Of a stretch of DNA of 64,000 nt, positions 49,358 to 57,585 are shown in pieces. Source of the DNA: Clostridia bacterium (GTDB lineage Bacteria > Bacillota > Clostridia > Oscillospirales > Acutalibacteraceae); assembly GCA_017409845.1 (NCBI GenBank), contig JAFQRY010000024.1, positions 37,516 through 101,515 on the forward strand, in the 5' to 3' direction. The notes beneath the pieces are model-generated. The model saw nothing but the letters and a program-made list of their open reading frames with translations, was not told where the DNA came from and made no database searches. Made by a program: the position numbers and the translations under genes. Each line of letters begins with the position of its first letter. Positions within the stretch are counted from its first letter, which is position 1.

Positions 49358-49404
49358 AAAACCCGATAAAAAATGAGCACTGCTACTCACTTTTTTATCG
49401 GGTT
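49358..49404. terminator. terminator near DAHP synthase
   Basis: AAACCCGATAAAAAA / TTTTTTATCGGGTTT with an inner TGAG/CTCA stem. It ends the leftward DAHP-synthase transcript. Confidence 0.85.
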
Positions 49405-49413
49405 TTATAAAGC

Positions 49414-50442
49414 TTAAATCAAATCTGCAATATCGTATATGAGTTTTTCGGTTTTTTCCCAACCGAGGCAGGGGTCGGTAATTGATTTTCCGTAGATGCA
49501 TTCGCCGATTTTCTGAGCACCGTCTTCAATATAGCTTTCAATCATAAAGCCCTTGACAAGCTTTTTGACATCCGGATCGTGACGGCAGGAATGAAGAACT
49601 TCCTTGGCAATTCTTATCTGCTCAAGATATTTTTTGCCCGAGTTTGCGTGGTTTGTGTCAACGATAACGCCGGGATTTTCAAGACCGCTGTTTGCATATG
49701 TTTCCGCAAGATGAACAAGGTCCTCATAATGGTAGTTGGGCATTGACTGACCGTGCTTGTTGACATAGCCTCTGAGAATAGCGTGAGCACAGGGGTTTCC
49801 TTCTGAATGAACTTCCCAACCTCTGTAAATAAAGGTGTGCTTATGCTGAGCGGCGGTGATGGAATTCATCATAACCGAAATGTCGCCGCTTGTGGGATTT
49901 TTCATGCCTACGGGGATTCCGAGACCGCTTGAAACAAGTCTGTGCTGCTGGTTTTCAACCGAGCGTGCACCGATTGCAACATATGCAAGAATATCACTCA
50001 GATATCTGAAATTCTCGGGATAAAGCATTTCATCGGCACAGGAAAATCCCGTTTCCTTAAGTGCTCTCATGTGAAGCTCACGGATTGCAACAATTCCCTT
50101 ATACATATCGGGCTTTTCGTTGGGGTTGGGCTGGTGAAGCATACCCTTATAGCCGTCACCCGTTGTTCTGGGTTTGTTGGTATATATTCTGGGAATGATG
50201 AATATTTTATCACTGACCTTATCCTGAACCGTGCGAAGGCGTGAGATATAATCAATAACGCTGTCTTCGTTGTCTGCGGAGCAGGGGCCTATAACAAGTA
50301 CAAGCTTGTCGTTTTTACCGGTAAAAATATCCTTTATTTCCTTTGCTCTTTCTTCAACAAGCTTTGCAAGCTCGGCTGAAAGAGGATACTGCTCCTTGAC
50401 CTCCTTGGGGATGGGAAGCTTTCTTTCAAAAATCATACTCAT
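49414..50442 (-). CDS. 3-deoxy-7-phosphoheptulonate (DAHP) synthase, AroG type
   Basis: 342 residues of class I-alpha DAHP synthase: LVLVIGPCSADNEDSVIDY, YTNKPRTTGDGYKGML, ADEMLYPENF, GIPVGMKNPTSGD, VIVDTNHANSGK and GFMIESYIEDG. Metal ligands (Cys in GPCS, His in NHAN, Glu in MIESY, Asp near the end) are present. First step of aromatic amino acid synthesis. Single gene; no leader peptide or T-box seen. Confidence 0.96.
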   Translation of the reverse strand: MSMIFERKLPIPKEVKEQYPLSAELAKLVEERAKEIKDIFTGKNDKLVLVIGPCSADNEDSVIDYISRLRTVQDKVSDKIFIIPRIYTNKPRTTGDGYKGMLHQPNPNEKPDMYKGIVAIRELHMRALKETGFSCADEMLYPENFRYLSDILAYVAIGARSVENQQHRLVSSGLGIPVGMKNPTSGDISVMMNSITAAQHKHTFIYRGWEVHSEGNPCAHAILRGYVNKHGQSMPNYHYEDLVHLAETYANSGLENPGVIVDTNHANSGKKYLEQIRIAKEVLHSCRHDPDVKKLVKGFMIESYIEDGAQKIGECIYGKSITDPCLGWEKTEKLIYDIADLI

Positions 50443-50523
50443 GGATAAAACACTTCTTTACGATAAAATTTGCTAACTATTTTACATCAACAGAAAACAA
50501 AATGCAATAGCTTTGATGAATAA

Positions 50524-51222
50524 TTATGCAGAAAATCCGCCGAAAACGTCAGATTCTATATAGTCGATGTCGAGTGTCATGCAATAATCGAGAGCTTCTT
50601 TATCGTTAACGGTCCAGAGTGCAACTTCAAGATTCCTTTCGTGGAATTCCTTAATCATTTCATCGTTTACCATTTTATAGTAAGCATCGAGCGAAAAACC
50701 GTAGTCAAAGCAGCGTCTGTAATCAATTTCATCCGAGCCGTAGGTGAGCATCAGCGGAAGCTCCGGGAACATTTCACGGGCTTTTATAAGATTGGTGAAT
50801 TCAAATGACTGCATAATACATTTTGAAAGGTCATAAACCTCCGAAACAGTATCGAAAACCTCTTTTACTTTTTCATCGCTGAATTCACCTTTGAGCTCAA
50901 CGAAGCAAATCATATTGTTTTCCTTCATTATTTCAAGGTAACGGCGGAAGGTGCAGATATAAACGGTATCGTCAGATTTTGTGTTTCTCAGGGGCTTTGC
51001 CGAAAGCTCTGCATAGGTTGCTTCGGCAACGAGAATTTCGCTTCCGTCTTCAAAAACAACTTCGTCATTATGGTTGACAACAAGGATTCCGTCCTTTGTA
51101 ACCCTTACATCGGTTTCCGCACCGCCTGAGCCGTTCTCAGCGGCTCTGATAAAAGCGATTTCGGTGTTGTCGGGATATTTTGAGCTGTAGCCTCTGTGTG
51201 CTATCATGCATATTTTTTTCAT
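50524..51222 (-). CDS. glycerophosphodiester phosphodiesterase family protein
   Basis: 232 residues: catalytic AHRGYSSKYPDNTEIAF (HR, E), GGAETDVRVTKDGILVVNHND (ExD...H) and CFVELKGE. No signal peptide, so intracellular; it splits glycerophosphodiesters into glycerol-3-phosphate and an alcohol. An LWTVNDKE ending completes the family. It sits between the DAHP synthase and glnA genes. Confidence 0.93.
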   Translation of the reverse strand: MKKICMIAHRGYSSKYPDNTEIAFIRAAENGSGGAETDVRVTKDGILVVNHNDEVVFEDGSEILVAEATYAELSAKPLRNTKSDDTVYICTFRRYLEIMKENNMICFVELKGEFSDEKVKEVFDTVSEVYDLSKCIMQSFEFTNLIKAREMFPELPLMLTYGSDEIDYRRCFDYGFSLDAYYKMVNDEMIKEFHERNLEVALWTVNDKEALDYCMTLDIDYIESDVFGGFSA

Positions 51223-51244
51223 TATGAATAACTCCTATTCAATA

Positions 51245-51271
51245 ACGCACCCTCCGTAACGGAAGGTGCGT
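51245..51271 (-). terminator. terminator after glnA
   Basis: ACGCACCCTCCGT / ACGGAAGGTGCGT hairpin immediately downstream of the glnA stop. Confidence 0.7.
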
Positions 51272-51279
51272 CGGTTTCA

Positions 51280-52704
51280 TTAAAGGTTATAGTATTTGTC
51301 GAATTCTGCGGGATGGGGGATAGCTGAAAGCTGGCTGCATTCTGCTCTCTTTGCCTTGATGAAGTTTGCAATGAGCTCTTCGGGGAATACGCCGCCCTCA
51401 GTGAGGAAAGCATGGTCTGCTTCGAGAGCATCAAGTGAAGCTTCAAGAGATGTGGGAAGCTGCTGAAGCTTTGCTTTCTCTTCTTCGGGAAGGTGATAAA
51501 GGTTAACATCATAGGGACCCCAGCCGTTTGCATGAGGATCAATCTTATTCTTAACGCCGTCAAGACCTGCCATAAGAATTGCTGCGTAGCAGAAATAGGG
51601 GTTGCAGGTTGCGTCGGGATTGCGGAGCTCGAATCTTCTCTTGTCGGGGCTCTTTGCATAAGCAGGAATACGGATAACAGCACTTCTGTTTGATGTTGCA
51701 TAGCCGACTGTTACGGGTGCTTCGTAGCCGGGAACAAGTCTCTTGAAGGAGTTGGTGCTGGGATTTGTGATGGCACAGAGTGCACCGATGTGTTTGAGAA
51801 GACCGCCCATGAAGTAGTGTGCTGTTTCGCTCAGATGTGCATAGCCGTTGTCATCAGAGAAAACGGGCTGACCGTCCTTGAAAAGGAGCATGTGAACATG
51901 CATGCCGCTGCCTGCCTCGCCGTAGATGGGCTTGGGCATGAAGGTTGCGGACTTTCCGTATTTGAGAGCGGTGTTGTGGATGATGTATTTGATCATCATT
52001 GAAGCATCTGCCATATGAACTACTTCGCCGAGCTGAGGCTCGATTTCATACTGACCCGATGCAGCAACTTCAGGATGATGATAATTGATTTCGATGCCTG
52101 CATCCTTCATGTGCATGCACATTTCACTGCGGCATTCATAGGAAGTATCAAAGGGCTTTGCGATGTGGTAGTTCTTCTGCTTCTGAACAACAACACCGAG
52201 ACCGTTGTTGTTTGAATTCCAGTAAGACTGGCTTGCATCAACAGAAGCTCCGATGTGCTTGCAGTCAACATTCCATGTAACATCATCGAAAAGATAAAAC
52301 TCAAATTCGGGAAGAATCTTCATTTCGTCTGCAACGCCGCTGTCCTTCATATATTGAACCGCAGCCTTGATGATGTTTCTGGGATACTGAGCAAGAGGAC
52401 GGTTTTCGGGCGAGTCAATAATCATTGCGTTACCTGTCATTGACAGAGTCGGGATTTCGCAGAAAGGATCAATAACTGCTGTGTCGGGGTCGGGAATAAA
52501 TACCATGTCGCTCTTTTCAACAACGGCATAACCGTAGTTTGAAGCGTCAAATCCGATTCCGCTCTTCATTGTATCTTCGGAGAAGTTGCCTGCTGGAATT
52601 GTAACGTGACGGTATTGACCGTTGATGTCAACCATCTTGAAGTCAACCATTTTAATGTCGTTTTCTTTGATTATGTTCAGAATATCCTGAATGCTTTTTG
52701 CCAT
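51280..52704 (-). CDS. glnA: glutamine synthetase, type I
   Basis: 474 residues from ATG 52704 (GGAGTGATTCCG before it). Beta-grasp VDFKMVDINGQYRHVTIPA, catalytic EFEFYLFDD, NYHHPEVAASGQYEIE, GSGMHVHMLL and NRSAVIRIP, RRFELRNPDATCNPY. NLYHLPEEE holds a Tyr where GSI-beta enzymes are adenylylated, so the length and this site fit the GSI-beta type. Makes glutamine from glutamate and ammonia. Own sigma-A promoter. Confidence 0.97.
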   Translation of the reverse strand: MAKSIQDILNIIKENDIKMVDFKMVDINGQYRHVTIPAGNFSEDTMKSGIGFDASNYGYAVVEKSDMVFIPDPDTAVIDPFCEIPTLSMTGNAMIIDSPENRPLAQYPRNIIKAAVQYMKDSGVADEMKILPEFEFYLFDDVTWNVDCKHIGASVDASQSYWNSNNNGLGVVVQKQKNYHIAKPFDTSYECRSEMCMHMKDAGIEINYHHPEVAASGQYEIEPQLGEVVHMADASMMIKYIIHNTALKYGKSATFMPKPIYGEAGSGMHVHMLLFKDGQPVFSDDNGYAHLSETAHYFMGGLLKHIGALCAITNPSTNSFKRLVPGYEAPVTVGYATSNRSAVIRIPAYAKSPDKRRFELRNPDATCNPYFCYAAILMAGLDGVKNKIDPHANGWGPYDVNLYHLPEEEKAKLQQLPTSLEASLDALEADHAFLTEGGVFPEELIANFIKAKRAECSQLSAIPHPAEFDKYYNL

Positions 52705-52737
52705 CGGAATCACTCCTTACAAAATTTTTCATTCTAA

Positions 52738-52766
52738 ATAATATCATTTTTTATTTTCTTCGTCAA
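52738..52766 (-). promoter_or_regulatory. promoter of glnA
   Basis: Minus strand TTGACG (52766-52761), 17 bases, TATTAT (52743-52738). Confidence 0.7.
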
Positions 52767-52806
52767 TAGCCGTTTAACTAAAGTATTGACTTTTATCGTT
52801 CCTTGA

Positions 52807-53040
52807 AGCATAATAAAGGTGTATGATGACGGAACGAATGAGGTTCTTTTCCAACATCTTGATAACAGAGCTGCAGTTGTGCCTGACAGCGGTGAAGAGG
52901 TTTTCTTTGAAATAAACGGAGAAAGAGTTTCGGAAGAAGAGTATAATAAAGCAGTAGAAGAAAACATGTCAATCGAAACAATCTCTTACTATGAAGGCAT
53001 CAGGATGACTAAAGAAAACATTGATAAGCATTGCAAATAG
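52807..53040 (+). pseudogene. 3' remnant of a secreted-protein gene
   Basis: An open frame of about 75 codons after a TGA at 52804-52806, with no ribosome site and only a GTG (52819) as possible start. The peptide looks like the end of a larger protein: IKVYDDGTNEVLFQHLDN, then FFEINGERVSEEEYNKAVEE, a pattern common at C-termini of clostridial secreted proteins. It is best read as a truncated relic; a genuine 73-residue gene is less likely. Confidence 0.5.
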
Positions 53041-53114
53041 TAACAACTGTGCAGGGTGGGATGCCTTCATCCCGGCGAACCCTGAAATCGAATTATAAAC
53101 ATGAGGTGAAAAAT

Positions 53115-54032
53115 ATGCTACAAACATTTTTATCCGAAATCCTTAAGCTTGCACCGAGACAGATATGGGGCGTTGAACAGCAGATTTATTATCTTGGTGA
53201 AATATTTACATCATTTTCCCCTAAAAAAATCATTGCTTCAATCCTTGCGTTTTTCGAGCTTTTCGGGCTCACACTTTTTGATCTTCCCACAACTCCGAGA
53301 GGGCAGGCTCTTGACCTCAGCGGCTACAGCATTGTTTTTGAGGATGAATTTGAAGGCACTCAGCTGAATACGGATGTCTGGGAATACAGAGGAAGCGGAC
53401 CGAGGAGAGGCGGCTTCAATGCAGAAAGTCAGGTCAGGGTTGAAAACGGAAACATGATTATGACGGGCGATTATCAGACCGACGGTACTTACGGAGAAGG
53501 CTGGTATACCGGTATGGTAAAGCTTAAAGAACAATATTGCAGGGGATATTTTGAAATCCGTTGCATTGTTAACGACGGTCCGGGCTTCTGGTCCGCCTTC
53601 TGGCTTCAGGCAGATGCTCCTTATACCGCTTCTGTTTCAAAAGGCGGTGTCGGCGGTGCGGAAATTGATATTTTTGAATCAATGAGCTATGATAATTCCA
53701 TCGGCAGGGATTCCGTGTGCCAGACAATCCACTGTGCCGGTGTTGACGGTGTTGAGGAGGGTTTCCAGTCTGAAAGACTCGGCGATTTCTATGGCAACAA
53801 CATTTATGAGGAATATAATACCTACGGTCTTGAATGGACGGAGGATGAATATATTTTCTATATCAACGGAGTCGAAACACGCCGCACTTCATTCGGCAAC
53901 GGTGTTTCGGAAGTGCCCGAGGATGTTATAGTTTCACTTGAAATTCCCGATGAAGACAAGCTTTCTCAGCTTGATAAGGATAATTACAAAACCGAATTTA
54001 TCGTTGACTATGTCAGAATTTATCAGAAATAA
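53115..54032 (+). CDS. GH16 family beta-glucanase
   Basis: 305 residues from ATG 53115 (GAGGTGAAAA before it). Residues about 35-55 are hydrophobic (KKIIASILAFFELFGLTLF). The catalytic jelly roll follows: IVFEDEFEGTQLNTDVWEY, GYFEIRCIVNDGPGFWSAFW, the active site EIDIFESM (Glu-Asp-Glu) and TYGLEWTEDEYIFYINGVE. Family 16 enzymes cut beta-1,3/1,4-glucans such as laminarin or lichenan. Without a classical signal peptide, anchoring by the internal hydrophobic segment is possible. Single gene followed by hairpins. Confidence 0.92.
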   Translation: MLQTFLSEILKLAPRQIWGVEQQIYYLGEIFTSFSPKKIIASILAFFELFGLTLFDLPTTPRGQALDLSGYSIVFEDEFEGTQLNTDVWEYRGSGPRRGGFNAESQVRVENGNMIMTGDYQTDGTYGEGWYTGMVKLKEQYCRGYFEIRCIVNDGPGFWSAFWLQADAPYTASVSKGGVGGAEIDIFESMSYDNSIGRDSVCQTIHCAGVDGVEEGFQSERLGDFYGNNIYEEYNTYGLEWTEDEYIFYINGVETRRTSFGNGVSEVPEDVIVSLEIPDEDKLSQLDKDNYKTEFIVDYVRIYQK

Positions 54033-54046
54033 ATGATATTTTTTTT

Positions 54047-54070
54047 GAAAAAGTTCAACAAACTTTTTTC
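54047..54070 (+). terminator. terminator after the GH16 gene
   Basis: GAAAAAGTT / AACTTTTTTC hairpin with a 5-base loop; weak because of AT content. Confidence 0.5.
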
Positions 54071-54086
54071 AGTAAAATGATGCCTG

Positions 54087-54126
54087 AACGCCGTGATTTG
54101 TTTGGATTCGACAAATTACGGCGTTT
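54087..54126. repeat. long imperfect inverted repeat
   Basis: AACGCCGTGATTTGT (54087-54101) and ACAAATTACGGCGTT (54111-54125) pair over 15 bases with one mismatch. A second terminator of the GH16 transcript or a small regulatory hairpin. Confidence 0.6.
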
Positions 54127-54254
54127 ATATATGTGCATAATCACTAAAATAATCCGGCGTGTTTGATTTTAACTGTAAAGGCTGAATAATTCGCAAAGCT
54201 TATTTATTTGTTGGTTATGCACAAAACAAGACACGATAATTTGTGCATATTCAC

Positions 54255-54282
54255 TTGACTTTTTCGTGAAATGGTGTATAAT
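54255..54282 (+). promoter_or_regulatory. strong promoter of the 44-residue gene
   Basis: TTGACT (54255-54260), 16 bases, TATAAT (54277-54282). Transcription should start near 54290. Confidence 0.8.
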
Positions 54283-54314
54283 AAAGCCACAACGAAAAGA
54301 AAGGAATGAATGTT

Positions 54315-54449
54315 ATGAATCTTGAAAATGTAACTTACAGAGCAGAAAAGAAGCTCATCGAGGAAATCGGCAAGGAGAAGAAGTTTCTTACATTCAAAAA
54401 GCTTTGCAAAATCTTTGAGTTGAACGCTCTTCTCACCAGCCACAACTAA
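54315..54449 (+). CDS. 44-residue basic helical protein
   Basis: ATG 54315 has AAAGGAATG before it and a near-consensus promoter upstream. The peptide is Lys/Glu/Leu-rich and helical: MNLENVTYRAEKKLIEEIGK, then KKFLTFKKLCKIFELNALLT. No membrane helix. It is too short for family recognition. The transcript likely runs to the terminator at 54596, leaving about 107 bases of structured 3' RNA, so it might also act as a regulatory RNA. Confidence 0.6.
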   Translation: MNLENVTYRAEKKLIEEIGKEKKFLTFKKLCKIFELNALLTSHN

Positions 54450-54555
54450 TGGCTGCAGAGGGCTGATTCCTCAACCCCGCAAAATGTCATCCCCAAAAGG
54501 GTGATTTTATATATCTGATGCAGGAGCCAAGCCTGCTCAGAGCTTCAGAAAATTT

Positions 54556-54596
54556 GCAGACCGGAAAAGGGTAAGCCTTATCCGGTCTGTTTTTTG
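54556..54596 (+). terminator. strong terminator
   Basis: CAGACCGGA...TCCGGTCTG with inner AAGG/CCTT pairs, followed by TTTTTT. It closes the transcript that starts near 54290. Confidence 0.85.
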
Positions 54597-54663
54597 CATT
54601 TTTGAATATATTTTGAATGTAGGGCGGGGTGCCCGCATCCTGCTGTGCGAAAAGGGGGATAAC

Positions 54664-54933
54664 ATGAATTGCAGCATTACTGAATTGAGATGCAAAGAAG
54701 TGATTAACAAATCCGACGGGTGCCGTCTGGGACTTGTGAGCGATGTTGAGGTTGATTCCTGCTGCGGAAGGATAGTTGCCCTGATTATTTACGGCAGACC
54801 CAAATACTGGGGGATTTGCGGAAAGAGAGAGAGAATCCGCATTTGTTGGGAGGATATCGAGGTGATCGGCAGCGACACAATCCTCGTCTGTAAAGCTCAC
54901 TGTGAAAACAACGGACGACACAGAAACAGATAA
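54664..54933 (+). CDS. YlmC/YmxH-family sporulation protein
   Basis: 89 residues from ATG 54664 (AGGGGGAT before it; an upstream in-frame start lacks a site). PRC-barrel fold: ITELRCKEVINKSDGCRLG, DVEVDSCCGRIVALIIYG and IRICWEDIEVIGSDTILV. Members are found in spore formers and are expressed during sporulation; the molecular role is unknown. Confidence 0.9.
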   Translation: MNCSITELRCKEVINKSDGCRLGLVSDVEVDSCCGRIVALIIYGRPKYWGICGKRERIRICWEDIEVIGSDTILVCKAHCENNGRHRNR

Positions 54934-54939
54934 AAAAAC

Positions 54940-54967
54940 CGCCCCGAAACGCATTGGTTTCGGGGCG
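54940..54967. terminator. terminator between convergent genes
   Basis: CGCCCCGAAAC / GTTTCGGGGCG, 11 perfect pairs with a 6-base loop; T's follow on the minus strand. Confidence 0.85.
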
Positions 54968-54983
54968 TAACTTTATGTATTGA

Positions 54984-55892
54984 TTAATACTTGAAGTTCT
55001 TGTAGAGGACGTGTGATGAGCCTGTTGCGTTGCCGCCGCCTGCTGCATCAATAACAACGTTGATGTCAAATTCAACTGTAAGAGTTACAAGGTGACCTGT
55101 TGCTGCATCAACAACGGCAACAACCTTTGCGTTTGAATAGCTTTCGCTGATAACGGCACTGCTGAGAACCTCACCGACTGCTGAATAGATAACGGGAGCG
55201 GTCTTGTGGTCAAAGTAGCTCTTGTCTGCATCGCCTACGCAGATACCGCACTTGTCAAGAGAAGCCTTGGTCCAGCTTTCTGATTTTGAAGCCTTGCTTG
55301 TGCCGTCCTTAATGCCGAGAACGATTGTGTATTTGCCGTCCTTTTCGGTGCACTTTGCACTTGTTAAATCAGCAGCTGTGAGTGTGCTCTTGCGAAGGTA
55401 CTGGTGAGGAAGGTCTTCTGCCCAGTCACCCTTTACAACATCTTCTGTGTATTTGTTTTCGGCACCGATACCCATGAAGCTGTAGATAAGATCGCCGAAT
55501 GTCTTGAGAAGGAAGCCAGCATTGAGGGTTTCGTTGTCTGTGTAACGCTCTTTGTTGAAGCCAACCTTTGCTGCAACAGCATCATTGATTGTCTTGTTGT
55601 AGAGAGCAAGGATTTCTTCTGTTGTTTCGGGAGCCTTTGCGGCAGCTGTTGTTTCTTCTGAAACAGCTGCGGTTTCGCCTTCAGCAAGGCTTACTGCTTC
55701 TGTTGCTGCAGCATCAGTTGCAGCTTCGGTAGCTGCTTCGGTAGCTGCTTCGGTTGCGTCCGCAACAGCTTCAGTAGCAAATGCTTCTGTTTCGGGGGCG
55801 ATTGTTGTTTCTTCAGGTGTTTCGTTGCCGCCGCATGCTGCGAGACCGAGAACAAGCACACCTGCAAGAATGAGTGCGAGAATTCTTTTCAT
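54984..55892 (-). CDS. lipoprotein with TEAA repeat linker
   Basis: 302 residues. Lipobox LVLGLAAC (Cys 20), then about 75 residues of Thr/Glu/Ala repeats (TEAATEAATEAATDAAATEA) as a flexible wall spacer, then a globular domain of about 200 residues with TTEEILALYNKTINDAVAAK and SYSNAKVVAVVDAATGHLVTLT. Not a known enzyme; a clostridial family of unknown role. AGGAGTAAC lies before the ATG. Codon use is strongly biased, suggesting high expression. Confidence 0.75.
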   Translation of the reverse strand: MKRILALILAGVLVLGLAACGGNETPEETTIAPETEAFATEAVADATEAATEAATEAATDAAATEAVSLAEGETAAVSEETTAAAKAPETTEEILALYNKTINDAVAAKVGFNKERYTDNETLNAGFLLKTFGDLIYSFMGIGAENKYTEDVVKGDWAEDLPHQYLRKSTLTAADLTSAKCTEKDGKYTIVLGIKDGTSKASKSESWTKASLDKCGICVGDADKSYFDHKTAPVIYSAVGEVLSSAVISESYSNAKVVAVVDAATGHLVTLTVEFDINVVIDAAGGGNATGSSHVLYKNFKY

Positions 55893-55944
55893 GGTTGTTA
55901 CTCCTTTTGATTTTATTTTATGCCTTCAGGCATTAAATCCTGAA

Positions 55945-57432
55945 TTAAACCGATTCAACAAATCTGAGGAAGGCAGCTTTTCCGTTTTCGTCACGCTTGA
56001 AAACACCGGCGTGCTCAAGAACGGTTGCAAACACCTTGCCGACCTCAGCGTGGATAATATCGGTGATGTTTTCTGAGCTGATAACATCGTATTTTCCGAT
56101 GAAATCATAAGCCCAGTCCGCATGGAGAGCGGTTGCCTCGTCTGCGTGAAGGTCTTTGCCTTCAACAATTGCATCCGCAAGCACTTCAAGCTCCTTTTTC
56201 AGTCTTGCGGGAAGAACTGCAAGACCCATGACCTCGATAAGACCGATATTTTCTTTTTTGATGTGATGAAGCTCTGCATGAGGATGATAAACGCCGAGCG
56301 GATGCTCATCGGTTGTTATGTTGTTGCGAAGAACAAGGTCAAGCTCATATTTGCTGCCCCTGCGTCTTGCGATGGGAGTTATAGTATTGTGGGGAGTGCC
56401 GTTTGTTTCCGCAAAAATAAACGCATTTTCATCTGTATAGGCACGCCATGCGGTAAGAATTTTATCCGCAAGTTCAACGAGACTTTCGCGGCTGTCGGAC
56501 TGAAGTCTGATTGTTGACATCGGCCATTTTACGATACCTGCATCAACATCGTCAAAGCCTTTGAAGCTGAGCTTTGTTTCAATCGGTGCTCTCTCCATTG
56601 CAAATTCAAATCTGCCGCCCTGGAAATGCTCGTGGCTCAGAATCGAACCGCCTACTATAGGTAAATCCGCGTTTGAACCTACGAAATAATGGGGGAAGAG
56701 TGATTCGAACTCAAGAAGCTTTGAGAATGCGGATTTATCAATTTTCATCGGTGTGTGTTCACCGTTGAATACGATGCAGTGCTCATTGTAATAGACATAA
56801 GGCGAATACTGCAGACACCAGCCCGAATTGTTGATTGTTATGGGGATGATTCTGTGATTTTGTCTTGCGGGAAAATCAACTCTGCCCGAATATCCTTCGC
56901 ACTCTTTGCAAAGCTGACATTTCGGGTAGCCTGACTGCGGTGCATTCTTTGCGGCAGCAATAGCCTTGGGATCTTTTTCGGGCTTTGAAAGATTAACGGT
57001 TATATCCATTGTGCCGTAATCGCCTGTGTACTGCCACTTGAGGTCCTTTGCTATTCTGTCACGGCGGATATAGTTGGTGTCACAGCTTAATGTGTAGTAA
57101 TAATCCGTTGCTTTTTCGGGTGAGTTTTTATAAAGCTCATTGAACTCGCCGATAATCTGAGAGGGGCGGGGAGTGAGCACGCCCATGAGTGCCGTATCGA
57201 AAAGATCTCTGTATGTAATTGAATCTTCAATTATTCCGTTTTCTGCGGCGTAATCACAGAGTGCCTCGAGAATTTCATTGAGCTCTCCGTCTGCGGCGTT
57301 GCAGGAATCGTCGAATGCATTTCTTCTGAGAAGATACATAATGGAATTTGTGCAGTAAACTCTGTCTGCTTCTTCAATAAGATTATTTTTGACTGCGTAA
57401 TTAATGAGGGCTTTGATGTATGAATCTGTCAT
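55945..57432 (-). CDS. galT: UDP-glucose--hexose-1-phosphate uridylyltransferase, type 2
   Basis: 495 residues, the long Firmicute GalT. TDSYIKALINYAVKNNLIEE at the start, CQLCKECEGYSGRVDFPARQ, GGSILSHEHFQGGRFEFAME (active-site HxHxQ equivalent HEHFQ) and NGTPHNTITPIARRRG. Leloir pathway: exchanges UMP between UDP-glucose and galactose-1-phosphate. galK and galE are not adjacent, but the GH2 beta-galactosidase at 10 kb would supply galactose. Confidence 0.95.
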   Translation of the reverse strand: MTDSYIKALINYAVKNNLIEEADRVYCTNSIMYLLRRNAFDDSCNAADGELNEILEALCDYAAENGIIEDSITYRDLFDTALMGVLTPRPSQIIGEFNELYKNSPEKATDYYYTLSCDTNYIRRDRIAKDLKWQYTGDYGTMDITVNLSKPEKDPKAIAAAKNAPQSGYPKCQLCKECEGYSGRVDFPARQNHRIIPITINNSGWCLQYSPYVYYNEHCIVFNGEHTPMKIDKSAFSKLLEFESLFPHYFVGSNADLPIVGGSILSHEHFQGGRFEFAMERAPIETKLSFKGFDDVDAGIVKWPMSTIRLQSDSRESLVELADKILTAWRAYTDENAFIFAETNGTPHNTITPIARRRGSKYELDLVLRNNITTDEHPLGVYHPHAELHHIKKENIGLIEVMGLAVLPARLKKELEVLADAIVEGKDLHADEATALHADWAYDFIGKYDVISSENITDIIHAEVGKVFATVLEHAGVFKRDENGKAAFLRFVESV

Positions 57433-57585
57433 TCTTATCCTCTGCTTTCAAGTCATTAATAAGCACATTATACACATTTATTGCAGAGTGTGCAAGTGGA
57501 TATTAAATTTTTGTTGAATTTATATAGTTTTTTTCGTCGGATTATGTTATTATCAGAATGTAATATTGCGAAAGGCGGTTTTTTT

